Of a stretch of DNA of 64,000 bases, positions 49,790-58,467 are shown piece by piece (position 1 is the first letter of the stretch; each line of letters begins with the position of its first letter). The notes under the pieces were generated by a model. It ran no database searches. It saw only the letters and a list, made by a program, of their open reading frames with translations, and was not told the origin of the DNA. The DNA comes from Bavariicoccus seileri WCC 4188 (GTDB taxonomy: Bacteria > Bacillota > Bacilli > Lactobacillales > Aerococcaceae), in assembly GCF_000421665.1 (NCBI RefSeq), contig NZ_ATXL01000004.1:1-64000 (forward strand), written 5' to 3'. Made by a program: the position numbers and the translations under genes.

Positions 49790-49858
49790 GCCGAGATTTA
49801 ATCGCAATAATTCTTCTCCACAGAAAGCAATTTAGGAGATTCACTACATAGCAACTGA

Positions 49859-51328
49859 TCAAACTCTGCTCTCAAAAGGGATCTTTTTCATAATAGGTAG
49901 CGACACTCTAAAAATAGAACCGTGATCTAGTACGCTTTCAACTGAGATAGTTCCACCATAACTTTCAACGAGTTGCTTTGCAATCGACAGTCCAAGTCCG
50001 TTGCCGCCCTTATCTCTAGCCCTAGCTTTATCAACGCGATAAAAGCGAGAAAAAACTTTAACCCGGTCTTCCTCAGACATACCCTCTCCAAAATCTTGGA
50101 TTGCAATATTGACAGATCCATTATCTGAAGCCAAAGACACTTGAATTTCTTTTCGATCTCTTGAGTACTTTACGGCATTATCCAGAAAAATAATTAGAAT
50201 CTGTTCGTAATGATTTTCGTAAATTTTGGCCTCAATCTCTGAGACTAAATCACTATCCAAGAAAATATCGAAATCTGGATAAAGCATTTTGAAGTTTTCG
50301 TAAATTCTTTTAGTTTTCTCGTATACCAATGTTGTTTTATCACGATACTGATCAACTGCCATATCGGCACGTTGCAAATCAAGCATCTCTTGAATCAATG
50401 ATTTCATCCGTTGAATTTCAGCAAGGGATAGTTTGAGAGATTCATCTAAAACTTCGGGTTCGTCCTTTCCCCAACGATTCAGTAATTTCAGATGCCCTTC
50501 GACAATAGCCACCGGAGTCCTAAGTTCATGAGAAACATCTTCTACAAAGTGTTTTTGCTGATCGATATAAAAAGCGATGCGTTGTAGTAAATGATTCAAA
50601 TGGTAGATGATATCTGAAAACTCATTCTCTTTATCCGGTTCTTTAATCAAAGTATTTTGGACATTTTCTTCATCCACAGCTGTGATGACCTTACTGATTC
50701 TTTCAACAGGTTCAAATAGTAATTTGCTTAAACCATAACCTAGCATGATAAAAAATAGCAATACAAACGGCATCGTCAAGAAGTATGTCAGCAATGCTTT
50801 TCGTTGCCATTTTAAAAAGCCACTCATAAAATTGACCACTTGGTAGTAGCCTAATAACTGGTTAGAATCTTTCTGGAATATTGGACCACGTATCACATAA
50901 ATTTGTCGATTACCAAATTCTGTATCGACAGCCTCTGCTACCCCTGAAAAATTCATTTCTACTGGTTTAGTCAATGTTTCAAACACCACTTGTTTTGACC
51001 GATCAAATACCTGTGTTTCAATATCTTGATAGGAGATACTAGGATAAATTGTACCAGAATATGAATTTTCATTGATTAGTTTAAAATCGTCCGGTATATT
51101 TTGTGCTGTGATCTCGTTTAATTGATTAAGCATCAAATCGTTTAAATTCGCAACTTGCTTGGTTCGATCCATCTCTAATTGTCTTTTACTCGTTACTTGA
51201 AAATTGATTGCCATCGCACTAATGACTAGATAGATAAGAAAAAAAGCGACTGTTAATAACAGCCACCATTGTTTCTGTAATCTCTTCGACTTTTGGGGTT
51301 TATATTGATACCAGCGAGTTTCACTCAT
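49859..51328 (-). CDS. Sensor histidine kinase (ArlS/CovS-like)
   Basis: Membrane sensor kinase of 489 residues. Two membrane segments (about 22-42 and 165-185) flank an outside sensor region of about 120 residues; a HAMP segment follows. The H box is FVEDVSHELRTP, then the N box (NAVKYSRD) and G box (GNGLGLSIAK). The start overlaps the regulator stop by ATGA, so the pair is coupled. Similarity of the H box is to ArlS of Staphylococcus. The signal sensed cannot be read from the sequence. Confidence 0.88.
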   Translation of the reverse strand: MSETRWYQYKPQKSKRLQKQWWLLLTVAFFLIYLVISAMAINFQVTSKRQLEMDRTKQVANLNDLMLNQLNEITAQNIPDDFKLINENSYSGTIYPSISYQDIETQVFDRSKQVVFETLTKPVEMNFSGVAEAVDTEFGNRQIYVIRGPIFQKDSNQLLGYYQVVNFMSGFLKWQRKALLTYFLTMPFVLLFFIMLGYGLSKLLFEPVERISKVITAVDEENVQNTLIKEPDKENEFSDIIYHLNHLLQRIAFYIDQQKHFVEDVSHELRTPVAIVEGHLKLLNRWGKDEPEVLDESLKLSLAEIQRMKSLIQEMLDLQRADMAVDQYRDKTTLVYEKTKRIYENFKMLYPDFDIFLDSDLVSEIEAKIYENHYEQILIIFLDNAVKYSRDRKEIQVSLASDNGSVNIAIQDFGEGMSEEDRVKVFSRFYRVDKARARDKGGNGLGLSIAKQLVESYGGTISVESVLDHGSIFRVSLPIMKKIPFESRV

Positions 51329-52029
51329 TGGTCATCCCTCATCACGTAGCCAGTTCCTCTAACTGTTTGAATATAACTTGGTTTCCCGGGAACATCGATT
51401 TTATTTCTTAAATATCTAATGTAGACATCAACAACATTTGTTTCAACTTCGTTTTTATAACTCCAAACCTTGTTAAGTAGAACTTCACGAGACAACACTA
51501 CATTAATGTGTTCCATCAAAATCAGTAATAATTCATATTCTCGTTTCGTCAAGTCAATGACTTGATCCCCTCTTCTGACCGTCCGATTCTCTTTCTCAAT
51601 CGTCAAATCTTTAAAGGTAACTAACGTTTGTTTGTTTTGACGTAAATCTTCTTCGATTTCGATTCGCCGTAATAAAGAACGCAAACGTGCTAATAATTCT
51701 TCAATAGCAAATGGTTTAACAATATAATCATCCGCTCCTTGATCAAGCCCCGAAACGCGATCAATCACTGAATCTCTAGCAGTCATTATTATAATAGGCG
51801 TATCTTTCACAGGCCTAATACGACGACAAACTTCTAACCCATTCAGCTCAGGTAGCATCAAATCAAGTAAAATAACATCCCAATCTTCGTCTAGAGCGCG
51901 TTCCAAACCAGAACGACCATTATAGCAGATTGCTGTCTCATATCCTTCATGTTGAAGTTCCAATTCGACAAATCGTGCTAAATTTTTTTCGTCTTCAATG
52001 ATTAATATTTTGTGTTTATGTTCTGACAT
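51325..52029 (-). CDS. OmpR-family response regulator (ArlR/CovR-like)
   Basis: DNA-binding response regulator of 234 residues. The receiver has the acidic pair in IIEDEKNLARF, the phospho-acceptor aspartate in VILLDLMLPE and the lysine in DDYIVKPFAIEELLAR. The C-terminal winged helix has LTKREYELLLILME and VRGTGYVM. The sequence is closest, as far as I can judge, to ArlR and CovR. The ATG at 52029 follows AGGAG. Its targets are unknown here. Confidence 0.9.
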   Translation of the reverse strand: MSEHKHKILIIEDEKNLARFVELELQHEGYETAICYNGRSGLERALDEDWDVILLDLMLPELNGLEVCRRIRPVKDTPIIIMTARDSVIDRVSGLDQGADDYIVKPFAIEELLARLRSLLRRIEIEEDLRQNKQTLVTFKDLTIEKENRTVRRGDQVIDLTKREYELLLILMEHINVVLSREVLLNKVWSYKNEVETNVVDVYIRYLRNKIDVPGKPSYIQTVRGTGYVMRDDQ

Positions 52030-52076
52030 CTAGTCAACTCCTAACAAATCAATTAAAACCGAATACATCCACATAA

Positions 52077-52120
52077 ATTATAGCATATCCTCAAAATAAA
52101 TCACAACATTTTTTAATGTT
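52077..52120 (-). promoter_or_regulatory. Promoter of the two-component operon with a palindrome
   Basis: -10 TATAAT (complement 52077-52082) and -35 TTGTGA (complement 52101-52106) are 18 bases apart. A palindrome aacattttttaatgtt (52105-52120) overlaps the -35 and could be the binding site of a regulator, perhaps the operon's own. Confidence 0.6.
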
Positions 52121-52182
52121 ATCTTCATTTTTCTAATGGATTTTGAACGTACTCATCTAAAGCCTTATGAGTAATTTTCAGC

Positions 52183-52223
52183 AAAAAAACACTACGGAGA
52201 CTCTTATCAGTCTCAATAGTGCT
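52183..52223 (-). terminator. Terminator of gnd
   Basis: Minus-strand stem AGCACTATTGAGACT with AGTCTCCGTAGTGT, small mismatches, followed by seven T (A run 52183-52189). It lies about 100 bases past the gnd stop. Confidence 0.82.
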
Positions 52224-52321
52224 TAGAGTTGCTCACTACTGTTTAGTAGTAACCTCATTAATAACAGTTACTAGCAAACGTTTCAGCATAATCATCTGAA
52301 ATCAATCAGAAGAAATAGATA

Positions 52322-53755
52322 CTATAAAGTGATTTCTTGATCATTTTGCCAGTCAAAGTGAAATGTGCCTGGTTTATCAATTCGTTCATAAGTGTGTGCT
52401 CCGAAATAATCCCGTTGCGCTTGGATCAAATTAGCTGGCAGAACAGCTGTGTGATAGCCATCGAAATATGAAATTGCAGAACTCAAGGTAGGTGCAGGAA
52501 TTCCCGTCCTTACTGCTAAACTAACGACCTCACGAACTGATTCGTGGTACTTTTCTGTTATTTTTTTGAAGTAATCATCAAGTAAGAGATTGTTAAGATT
52601 AGGTTGTTCTTCGTAAGCATCAGTAATGTGTTGCAAGAATTGTGCCCGAATAATACAACCAGCACGGAATATTTTAGCAATTGCACCATAATTTAATGAC
52701 CAGTCAAAATGGTCACTAGCTTGTTTCATTTGTGCAAATCCTTGGGCATAACTCATAATTTTACTGAAATACAATGCTTGGCGGATTTTTTCGACCCACT
52801 CTTTTTTCTCATCGTCAGACAATTTAATTTTAGCCAACTTAGGAGCATTGACGCTTGCTGCAACTCTCTCATCTTTTTGTGCAGATAAATAACGAGAAAA
52901 TACAGACTCAGTAATCAATGTTAGTGGAACACCGAGATCAAGCGAGCTTTGAGATGTCCATTTTCCAGTTCCTTTATTGCCTGCCTTGTCTAAAATGACG
53001 TTGACGAGATGATCATGAGTATCAGGATCTTTTCGGGTCAAGATATCCGCTGTTATATCAATCAAATAACTATTAAGCTCTCCAGCTCGCCATTCGCCAA
53101 AGATATCACCAATCTCGTCAATAGTGAAGTCTAATGCTCTATGAAGCAGATCAAACGATTCAGCTATCAATTGCATATCGCCATATTCTATGCCATTATG
53201 GACCATTTTCACATAGTGTCCAGCGCCGTTTTCACCGATATAAGTTACACAAGGTTCCCCATCAGTGGCTTTAGCAGCGATTTTCTTTAAAATAGGTTCG
53301 ACAAGATCATAAGCATGCTTTTGCCCGCCCGGCATAATTGCTGGTCCTTTCAAGGCGCCTTCTTCACCGCCAGAAACACCCATTCCAATAAAATTAATCC
53401 CCGAGTTAGCAAGTTCATTACTTCTACGAATAGTATCTTTAAAGAAGGTATTTCCACCATCAATTAAAATATCTCCCTTGTCCAAATGGGGTAAAAGAGA
53501 TTGAATGGTCAAATCAGTTGGTTTTCCAGCTTTGACCATCAGTAAGATTCGTCGTGGTGTTTCCAAAGAATCAACAAATTCCTCCACCGAATGGGTTGGA
53601 ACTAGTTTTTTTCCTGGATTTTCAGCTACAACATCATCTGTTTTCGAGGTCGTACGATTGAAGATAGAAACAGAATAACCATTCCGTTCAATGTTCAACG
53701 CAAGATTGCGACCCATTACTGCCATTCCGACAACGCCTATTTGTTGTTTACTCAT
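52322..53755 (-). CDS. gnd: 6-phosphogluconate dehydrogenase, decarboxylating
   Basis: Oxidises 6-phosphogluconate to ribulose-5-phosphate and CO2 with NADP, in the pentose phosphate pathway. The 477 residues start with the nucleotide-binding [12 protein letters not shown]. The signature region [16 protein letters not shown] is intact, as are [13 protein letters not shown] and the C-terminal GFHFDW-type tail. It stands alone with a promoter and a terminator. Confidence 0.97.
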   Translation of the reverse strand: MSKQQIGVVGMAVMGRNLALNIERNGYSVSIFNRTTSKTDDVVAENPGKKLVPTHSVEEFVDSLETPRRILLMVKAGKPTDLTIQSLLPHLDKGDILIDGGNTFFKDTIRRSNELANSGINFIGMGVSGGEEGALKGPAIMPGGQKHAYDLVEPILKKIAAKATDGEPCVTYIGENGAGHYVKMVHNGIEYGDMQLIAESFDLLHRALDFTIDEIGDIFGEWRAGELNSYLIDITADILTRKDPDTHDHLVNVILDKAGNKGTGKWTSQSSLDLGVPLTLITESVFSRYLSAQKDERVAASVNAPKLAKIKLSDDEKKEWVEKIRQALYFSKIMSYAQGFAQMKQASDHFDWSLNYGAIAKIFRAGCIIRAQFLQHITDAYEEQPNLNNLLLDDYFKKITEKYHESVREVVSLAVRTGIPAPTLSSAISYFDGYHTAVLPANLIQAQRDYFGAHTYERIDKPGTFHFDWQNDQEITL

Positions 53756-53781
53756 TCTATTTGGCCCCTTTTCATCTCTGT

Positions 53782-53809
53782 TTTATAATCATCAATAAAA
53801 CTGTTCCAA
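53782..53809 (-). promoter_or_regulatory. Promoter of gnd
   Basis: -10 TATAAA (complement 53782-53787) and -35 TTGGAA (complement 53804-53809), 16 bases apart, about 30 bases before the gnd start. Confidence 0.5.
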
Positions 53810-53910
53810 AAGAGTTGTACATTTTCTATGTTCAATCCTTTTGGACTCTACTAAATAGTACCCTTATTCCTATTCGCTTTTCTATAAAAACACCATGATC
53901 ACTTTAAGTG

Positions 53911-53938
53911 TTGCTATTTTTACGATTTACAGTAAAAT
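53911..53938 (+). promoter_or_regulatory. Promoter of the DUF4044-like gene
   Basis: -35 TTGCTA (53911-53916) and -10 TAAAAT (53933-53938), 16 bases apart, 30 bases before the start codon. Confidence 0.5.
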
Positions 53939-53967
53939 ATGTAACGAATAGCAAAAAGGAGGAAGTT

Positions 53968-54108
53968 ATGTCACACAATAAAGAAAAAAGAAATTTAACC
54001 AAAGCAGAAAAGATCACTCGTGTGGTCGTTTGGCTAATGCTAATTGCCACAATAGGTACATTGGTTTTATCTGCTGTTGGTGCTATTTATTTTCAATTAA
54101 CAAATTAA
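53968..54108 (+). CDS. Small membrane protein, DUF4044-like
   Basis: 46-residue protein with a basic N terminus (HNKEKRNLTKAEKITR) and one membrane segment (about residues 19-41). I start at the ATG at 53968 with AAGGAGG upstream; an in-frame start at 53908 would begin in the promoter. Length and layout fit the DUF4044 family of very small Lactobacillales proteins. Function unknown. It has its own promoter and terminator. Confidence 0.7.
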   Translation: MSHNKEKRNLTKAEKITRVVVWLMLIATIGTLVLSAVGAIYFQLTN

Positions 54109-54121
54109 ATGATTCGATACT

Positions 54122-54151
54122 GAAGTTGAGATGCGATTCTCAACTTTTTTT
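54122..54151 (+). terminator. Terminator of the DUF4044-like gene
   Basis: Stem gaagttgaga (54122-54131) with tctcaactt (54138-54146) and a run of T on the plus strand. Confidence 0.85.
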
Positions 54152-54184
54152 ATATAAAAAAGTGCTTGGCAGTTAGCTTTTAGG

Positions 54185-54595
54185 CTATTCTGGCTTTTCT
54201 CCTTTTACTTTACCGTCCCAAGCAGCAAAACCTGATTTTAAGATTTCAATGTCGGAATAACCGTTTTTCTTTAAAATCCTAGCTGCTTTTCCAGCAAGAA
54301 AAACGCCATCATCATACAATCGAATTTTTTGATCCTTACGCAACTCATGATAACGTTGTTTAAACTGTGTATAAGGAATGTTTCGTGCACCCAAAATATG
54401 TCCCTTGTGAAATTCAGTGGTTTCACGCACATCGACTACTTGTGTTTTCCTAATATCATCACCAAATACTTCACTTGAGACCAATTTGGCTGACTTTTTT
54501 CTAAAGTAAAGTTGGACTAAATAATAGATTCCAAAAATGATAACAACCGTTAACAAAATTATATTGATGATAGTTAATGGACTTAATTTAGGCAT
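54185..54595 (-). CDS. Membrane-anchored rhodanese-like protein lacking the catalytic cysteine
   Basis: Rhodanese fold of the YqhL type, 136 residues, with an N-terminal membrane segment (about residues 8-28). Conserved VVDVRETTEFHKGHILGARN and the end GFAAWDGKVKG are present. The active-site loop reads RLYDDGVFLAGKAA. The position that is cysteine in active rhodaneses is aspartate here, so sulfur transfer is unlikely. The ATG at 54595 follows GGAG by 9 bases. It overlaps the end of glcK by 8 bases and is cotranscribed with it. Confidence 0.83.
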   Translation of the reverse strand: MPKLSPLTIINIILLTVVIIFGIYYLVQLYFRKKSAKLVSSEVFGDDIRKTQVVDVRETTEFHKGHILGARNIPYTQFKQRYHELRKDQKIRLYDDGVFLAGKAARILKKNGYSDIEILKSGFAAWDGKVKGEKPE

Positions 54596-55565
54596 TGTTT
54601 TCAACTCCTACCTTTACTAAATAAGCGGCTCCCAGTATCCCAGCATCATTACCTAGTTGAGCTAGTCTTAATTCTGTTGAATCTCTCACTTGTTTAAAAC
54701 AATTATCTTTAAATGTTTGATTAGTGATATCTAGCAAAAAAACTCCTGCTGCAGATACGCCACCGCCTATAACAATAAAACTAGGATTTAATATGTTTGC
54801 AAGATGGCTGGCTGCTAACCCTAGATATTGTCCAACGTTTTTGGCAACAATAACGGCCAACTTATCTTCAATTTTTGCTAAATCAAACACGTCTTTTGCG
54901 GTTACTTCCTCACCATCATCAACAGCTTTTTTCAAATCTGATTCACCAGCAAAAAGTTGTGCATGATAACGTGCAAGGTTCACGATACCAGTCGCACTCG
55001 CTACTGTCTCTAAACATCCTTTTTTGCCACAAGTGCAATCAAAGGGATGATCTAATTCTACTGTGATATGCCCAATCTCACCTGCTACATTTTTGGCACC
55101 ATGCAGTAATTCCCCATTAGCAATAATACCGCCACCAACACCTGTTCCAAGTGTCACAAAAACAACATCATCAGCTAGTGAACCAGCGCCCATCCACCGT
55201 TCACCTAGTGCGGCAACATTAGCATCATTGTCAAGAAAGACTGGAAGATTTAAAGCGTTTGTTAGTTGTTCACCAACATATTGCTTTTCAACCCAATCAA
55301 TATTATAAGCACCTATCACTGTCTTTTCTTTGTCATCCACTTGACCAGGAGATCCCATACCTATCCCTAACAACTCATCAGACGGTAATTCCAATTGGGC
55401 GATTCTTTCCTTTATAGATTCAATAATCTCCGGAACTATATGGATGCCATCATCTAAAACATTTGTTTTGATTGTCCATTTATCCTGTATTTCACCTTCA
55501 GGAGTCACAATAGCAATCTTGACAGAGGTACCGCCTAAATCAATTGCCAATATCTTTTTAGCCAT
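54588..55565 (-). CDS. glcK: Glucokinase (ROK family)
   Basis: Phosphorylates glucose with ATP. About 325 residues from the ATG at 55565 (MAKKILAIDLGGTS). The ROK signature includes GNDANVAALGERW-type sequence, VFVTLGTGVGGGII and the zinc-binding CTCGKKGCLE. The ribosome site GAGG lies 12 bases upstream of this ATG and 3 upstream of another at 55574, so the start is slightly uncertain. The rhodanese-glcK-rhomboid order resembles the Bacillus yqhL/glcK/gluP region. Confidence 0.93.
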   Translation of the reverse strand: MAKKILAIDLGGTSVKIAIVTPEGEIQDKWTIKTNVLDDGIHIVPEIIESIKERIAQLELPSDELLGIGMGSPGQVDDKEKTVIGAYNIDWVEKQYVGEQLTNALNLPVFLDNDANVAALGERWMGAGSLADDVVFVTLGTGVGGGIIANGELLHGAKNVAGEIGHITVELDHPFDCTCGKKGCLETVASATGIVNLARYHAQLFAGESDLKKAVDDGEEVTAKDVFDLAKIEDKLAVIVAKNVGQYLGLAASHLANILNPSFIVIGGGVSAAGVFLLDITNQTFKDNCFKQVRDSTELRLAQLGNDAGILGAAYLVKVGVENNA

Positions 55566-55630
55566 AATTATCATTTTCCTCTTTTCCAATAATAAAATCT
55601 GAAGTCCATAAAACTAATACTTAAAAACTT

Positions 55631-55690
55631 AAAGCATTAAAGTTAAAGCATTAAACTTAAAGCATTAAACCTAAAGCATTAAGCTTAAAG
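55631..55690. repeat. 14-bp tandem repeat, four copies
   Basis: Four consecutive units aaagcattaaagtt, aaagcattaaactt, aaagcattaaacct and aaagcattaagctt start at 55631, 55645, 55659 and 55673, with partial units at both ends. It fills the gap between the rhomboid and glcK genes. Confidence 0.9.
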
Positions 55691-55777
55691 ATAGATTTAT
55701 AGACTATATCCTTCTTTTTCTTGACGCATGCGCTCCGCAGCCAGTGGCTAATCTAAATCAGTTATCAGTTCATTATC

Positions 55778-56464
55778 TTAGTTTTGAGAAGCAACCCGTA
55801 CTAAGCCAAGCCAGTATAACAGAATAAATAAGCCTATTAACCCGATTGTAAGACCTACTCTCAATAGCGGACTCACTCGATTGCTCTTTAAAGGAACAAT
55901 TAACCAAGCCAACATTAAGCCGGAAATCAAACCACCTAAATGCCCAAAGTTATCGACTCCTTGATTTAAAAAGCCAAAGAAAACGTTGACTAACACTAGT
56001 AATTTAAACTGCTGGCTTAAACTTCTAACTATATGCTGCTCCGGAAAAATACGGCCAAATGCCACCAATAAACCAAAAAGGCCGAATAATGAAGTACTTG
56101 CACCAGCTGAGATTGAGTTATTGAAAGCAAAGCTAGCTACGTTACCAAACACACCAGTCAGCAAGTATATTATAGCAAATTTTGCTGAACCAATTAGTGG
56201 TTCTACCAAAATTCCCACGTAATACAGCGTTAAACTATTTAAAAGTAAATGTGTCCATCCAATATGGATAAAAATAGGAGTAATCAAACGCCACCACTCA
56301 CCATTAGCTATTAAGACATTGACCTTAGCTCCATATGTTGCTAGGACGAACGTATTAGTTGATCCACCCTGTAGCTCTAACCATAGAAAATAAACAACCT
56401 GAATCACTAATAAACACTTAGTTACTAGATCCCTATCCCATTTTAAAAAAGATCGCCCTTGCAC
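55778..56464 (-). CDS. gluP: Rhomboid-family intramembrane serine protease (GluP-like)
   Basis: Cleaves membrane proteins within the bilayer. Six or seven membrane segments. Catalytic elements are visible: HLLLNSLTLYYVG (oxyanion histidine and asparagine), the serine in GASTSLFGLFG and the histidine in NFGHLGGLISG. I prefer the GTG at 56464 (228 residues) with GGGAGG 6 bases upstream; an ATG at 56503 lacks a ribosome site. There is no TPR tail, so it is shorter than Bacillus GluP. Confidence 0.9.
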   Translation of the reverse strand: MQGRSFLKWDRDLVTKCLLVIQVVYFLWLELQGGSTNTFVLATYGAKVNVLIANGEWWRLITPIFIHIGWTHLLLNSLTLYYVGILVEPLIGSAKFAIIYLLTGVFGNVASFAFNNSISAGASTSLFGLFGLLVAFGRIFPEQHIVRSLSQQFKLLVLVNVFFGFLNQGVDNFGHLGGLISGLMLAWLIVPLKSNRVSPLLRVGLTIGLIGLFILLYWLGLVRVASQN

Positions 56465-56503
56465 CAAATTCCTCCCTCTCTGATATCTATCTCTAACCAC
56501 CAT

Positions 56504-56771
56504 TCTATCTCACTATTAATTTATAATTAGGCAACTATTAATCTAGTTAACTATTCATCTAACTAACTATCATTTATCTAACTACAATTCTATCATTACT
56601 GTAATATCTCAAATTTTAAAGCCCTGATGACGTCATTCATAGCTTCATTTATGTCTTCAACTATGTCTTTTTTAATGACTTGACTTATACTAACAGGCTA
56701 ACAATTACAGGCTGACAATACCAAAATAACAAGACGAAACAACCACTAGCAACTCAAAACTTTATATTAAT
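56504..56771. repeat. Repeat-rich gap between rpmG and the rhomboid gene
   Basis: A gene-free stretch that holds three degenerate copies of a 16-19-bp unit (aactattaatctagtt, aactattcatctaact, aactatcatttatctaact) at 56533-56583. A 14-bp unit (acaggctRacaatW) is repeated twice at 56693-56720. Confidence 0.75.
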
Positions 56772-56801
56772 AAAAAAGTTGGACCAAATGTCCAACTTTT
56801 T
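56772..56801 (-). terminator. Terminator of rpmG
   Basis: Stem gttggac (56778-56784) with gtccaac (56790-56796), extended by A-T pairs and followed by T on the minus strand, just past the L33 stop. Confidence 0.87.
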
Positions 56802-56808
56802 CAAAACT

Positions 56809-56961
56809 TTATTTTTTGACTTCGCGATGTAAAGTTACACGACGATCTCTAGGACAGAATTTTTTAACTTCTAAACGATCAGGATTGTTCCGTTTATTTT
56901 TGTTAGTCAAATAGTTTCTTTCACCACATTCTGTACACTCTAAATTGATATTGACGCGCAT
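56809..56961 (-). CDS. rpmG: 50S ribosomal protein L33
   Basis: Ribosomal protein of 50 residues that was read directly from the minus strand: [17 protein letters not shown], then [17 protein letters not shown], then [15 protein letters not shown]. The NPDRLEVKK core identifies L33. It keeps one CxxC pair and a single later cysteine (CPRD) instead of the second pair, so it looks like a partly degenerate zinc form. The ATG is at 56961. It stands alone with its own terminator. Confidence 0.95.
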   Translation of the reverse strand: MRVNINLECTECGERNYLTNKNKRNNPDRLEVKKFCPRDRRVTLHREVKK

Positions 56962-57117
56962 CTGCTAACCCCCCCAGCTCATTACTATAACAGGGCATAG
57001 CCCTTAACTCGTATAATTATACCATGATTTAGCTATTATATCCAACTATTTTTCTTATCTTTCGACCTCTATCTCTGATCCTATTTCTAATGATAGACAT
57101 AAAATCATTTAAAAAGA

Positions 57118-57146
57118 TTGAATTACCACTATCACTAGATTATCAT
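57118..57146 (+). promoter_or_regulatory. Promoter of the two-gene operon at 57.2 kb
   Basis: -35 TTGAAT (57118-57123) and -10 TATCAT (57141-57146), 17 bases apart, about 35 bases before the first gene. Confidence 0.5.
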
Positions 57147-57181
57147 TAAGACATCAACTATTTGAAAGAGGTGTAAATATA

Positions 57182-57661
57182 ATGGAATGGACAATTATTA
57201 TTGTTCTTTTAGTTTTCGCTATTCTCTTTCTGCTAATCTCATTATTCTTGAAAAATAGGACTAATGATGCTGAAACAGAGGCGTTGGACCAACAAATTTT
57301 GGACCAAAATCGCGAAATCTATCAATTGAAACGTCATATACAAGAGCTTGAAGATGAAAAGCGTGAACTGACAAAGGAAAAAGTTGATATACCAGTAGAA
57401 TCTAATTCTGTAGAACACTCTAACCCTTCAACCGAAGATTATGACCGTTATGATGATTATGACGATGATGATCATCAATATGACTATTCATATAATGAAA
57501 GACCTGCTTCAAGCCCAATGCATGGTTTGACTAAGCAACATATAGTAACGCTTTATAATCAAGGCGAAACTTTAGACGACATTGCTGAGCAATTGAATGT
57601 ACCTGTTACAACTGTTCAGTTAGTAGTAGATAATTACTTAGAAGAACGTTCGCTATCCTAG
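57182..57661 (+). CDS. Membrane protein with coiled coil and helix-turn-helix-like tail
   Basis: Unrecognised by name. The 159 residues have one N-terminal membrane segment (about 3-24), a coiled coil (about 35-65), an acidic D/Y-rich linker (about 85-112) and a C-terminal helix-turn-helix-like end (residues about 117-155; IVTLYNQGETLDDIAEQLNV). The layout resembles Bacillus SwrB/YlxL (DUF6115), but identity is not established. It is 13 bases before the MltG-like gene and cotranscribed with it. The DNA-binding-like tail may be a protein-binding fold. Confidence 0.7.
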   Translation: MEWTIIIVLLVFAILFLLISLFLKNRTNDAETEALDQQILDQNREIYQLKRHIQELEDEKRELTKEKVDIPVESNSVEHSNPSTEDYDRYDDYDDDDHQYDYSYNERPASSPMHGLTKQHIVTLYNQGETLDDIAEQLNVPVTTVQLVVDNYLEERSLS

Positions 57662-57674
57662 GAGGGAAACACTC

Positions 57675-58205
57675 ATGAAAACAGCGACCAGATCTATTGG
57701 CATTGGTTTCCTTCTTGCTGCATTAGTAGTGGCGGGACTAATATTTGCCAAACCATATTTACCAGAAAATATACAACGCTTTATGCAAAGTGACGCGGCA
57801 ACGCAAACACATACCGATGATGATTATGAAGCACTACAAAAACAATATGACGATGCTCAAACTAAGATCAAAGATCTAGAAGAGCAAGTTGCTGCTAAAG
57901 AGTCTGATTCAAATAATGATGATGCTGATCAAGATAATAACCAATCTGATAACGATGATCAAGCTAATGATGATCAATCAAATGATGATCAAAACACCCC
58001 AACAACTGTTAACTTCGTCATTCCAGAAGGCGCTTCTGCTTCTCAAGTGGCAAGTGACTTAGCTTCTCAGGGTGTTATTAGTGATGCAACAGCCTTTTCA
58101 AACTTCTTAACAGAAAATGGTTATGATGTGCTTGTTCGTCCAGGAACATTCGAATTGAATAGTGACATGACAAACGAACAAATCGCACAAGCAATCACAA
58201 ATTGA
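57675..58205 (+). CDS. Short MltG/YceG-like membrane protein without the catalytic domain
   Basis: 176 residues. A membrane segment (about 8-26) is followed by a coiled coil and a low-complexity D/N/Q/S linker (about residues 72-114). A C-terminal domain (FVIPEGASASQVASDLASQG) resembles the small LysM-like domain that precedes the transglycosylase domain of MltG/YceG. The catalytic glutamate domain is missing, so it cannot cut glycan by itself. It may bind or guide septal or growth-zone factors. The ATG at 57675 follows AGGAGGG. Confidence 0.72.
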   Translation: MKTATRSIGIGFLLAALVVAGLIFAKPYLPENIQRFMQSDAATQTHTDDDYEALQKQYDDAQTKIKDLEEQVAAKESDSNNDDADQDNNQSDNDDQANDDQSNDDQNTPTTVNFVIPEGASASQVASDLASQGVISDATAFSNFLTENGYDVLVRPGTFELNSDMTNEQIAQAITN

Positions 58206-58281
58206 TGCTTTTCTAAATGAGTTGATCATTGTCATTGAAACATTTCATAACTCAAGATAAAACTCTTGATGCGAATGAGGA

Positions 58282-58292
58282 AGCTACGGCAG
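58282..58292 (+). terminator. Left half of a terminator split by the second IS
   Basis: aagctacggca (58282-58292) is the reverse complement of tgccgtagctt (60120-60130), which is followed by six T (60129-60134). The two halves form a terminator hairpin for the plus-strand operon once the inserted element is removed. The element sits in the loop. Confidence 0.8.
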
Positions 58293-58343
58293 TTATGATG
58301 GGCTCCCCGTCAAGTGGACACGGAAATATAATAATTTTTTTAG

Positions 58344-58385
58344 AGAGCTGTTTGCTATTTTTGTGGCAAACAGTTCTTTTGTTTT
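58344..58385 (+). terminator. Inward-facing terminator near the left end of the second IS
   Basis: agagctgtttgc (58344-58355) pairs with gcaaacagttct (58366-58377), followed by a T-rich tract on the plus strand. It would stop transcripts that enter the element from the operon to its left. Confidence 0.7.
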
Positions 58386-58414
58386 ATTGTTTAAACCTCG
58401 CTGCGCTCGGTTGG

Positions 58415-58467
58415 CGTATCCCTTAGATGTGCGAAACAAAGGGCGTTTCACACTTCTAAGAGATACG
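58415..58467. repeat. 23-bp imperfect inverted repeat beside orfB end
   Basis: cgtatcccttagatgtgcgaaac (58415-58437) pairs with the reverse complement of 58445-58467 in 20 of 23 positions, with a 7-base loop. It ends 5 bases from the transposase stop and may be its transcript-end hairpin. Confidence 0.75.

Noticed and set aside
57182-57661. Soluble transcription regulator from the helix-turn-helix-like tail
   Set aside because: The protein has a clear N-terminal membrane segment and coiled coil, so a plain DNA-binding regulator is not supported; it is described as a membrane protein instead.
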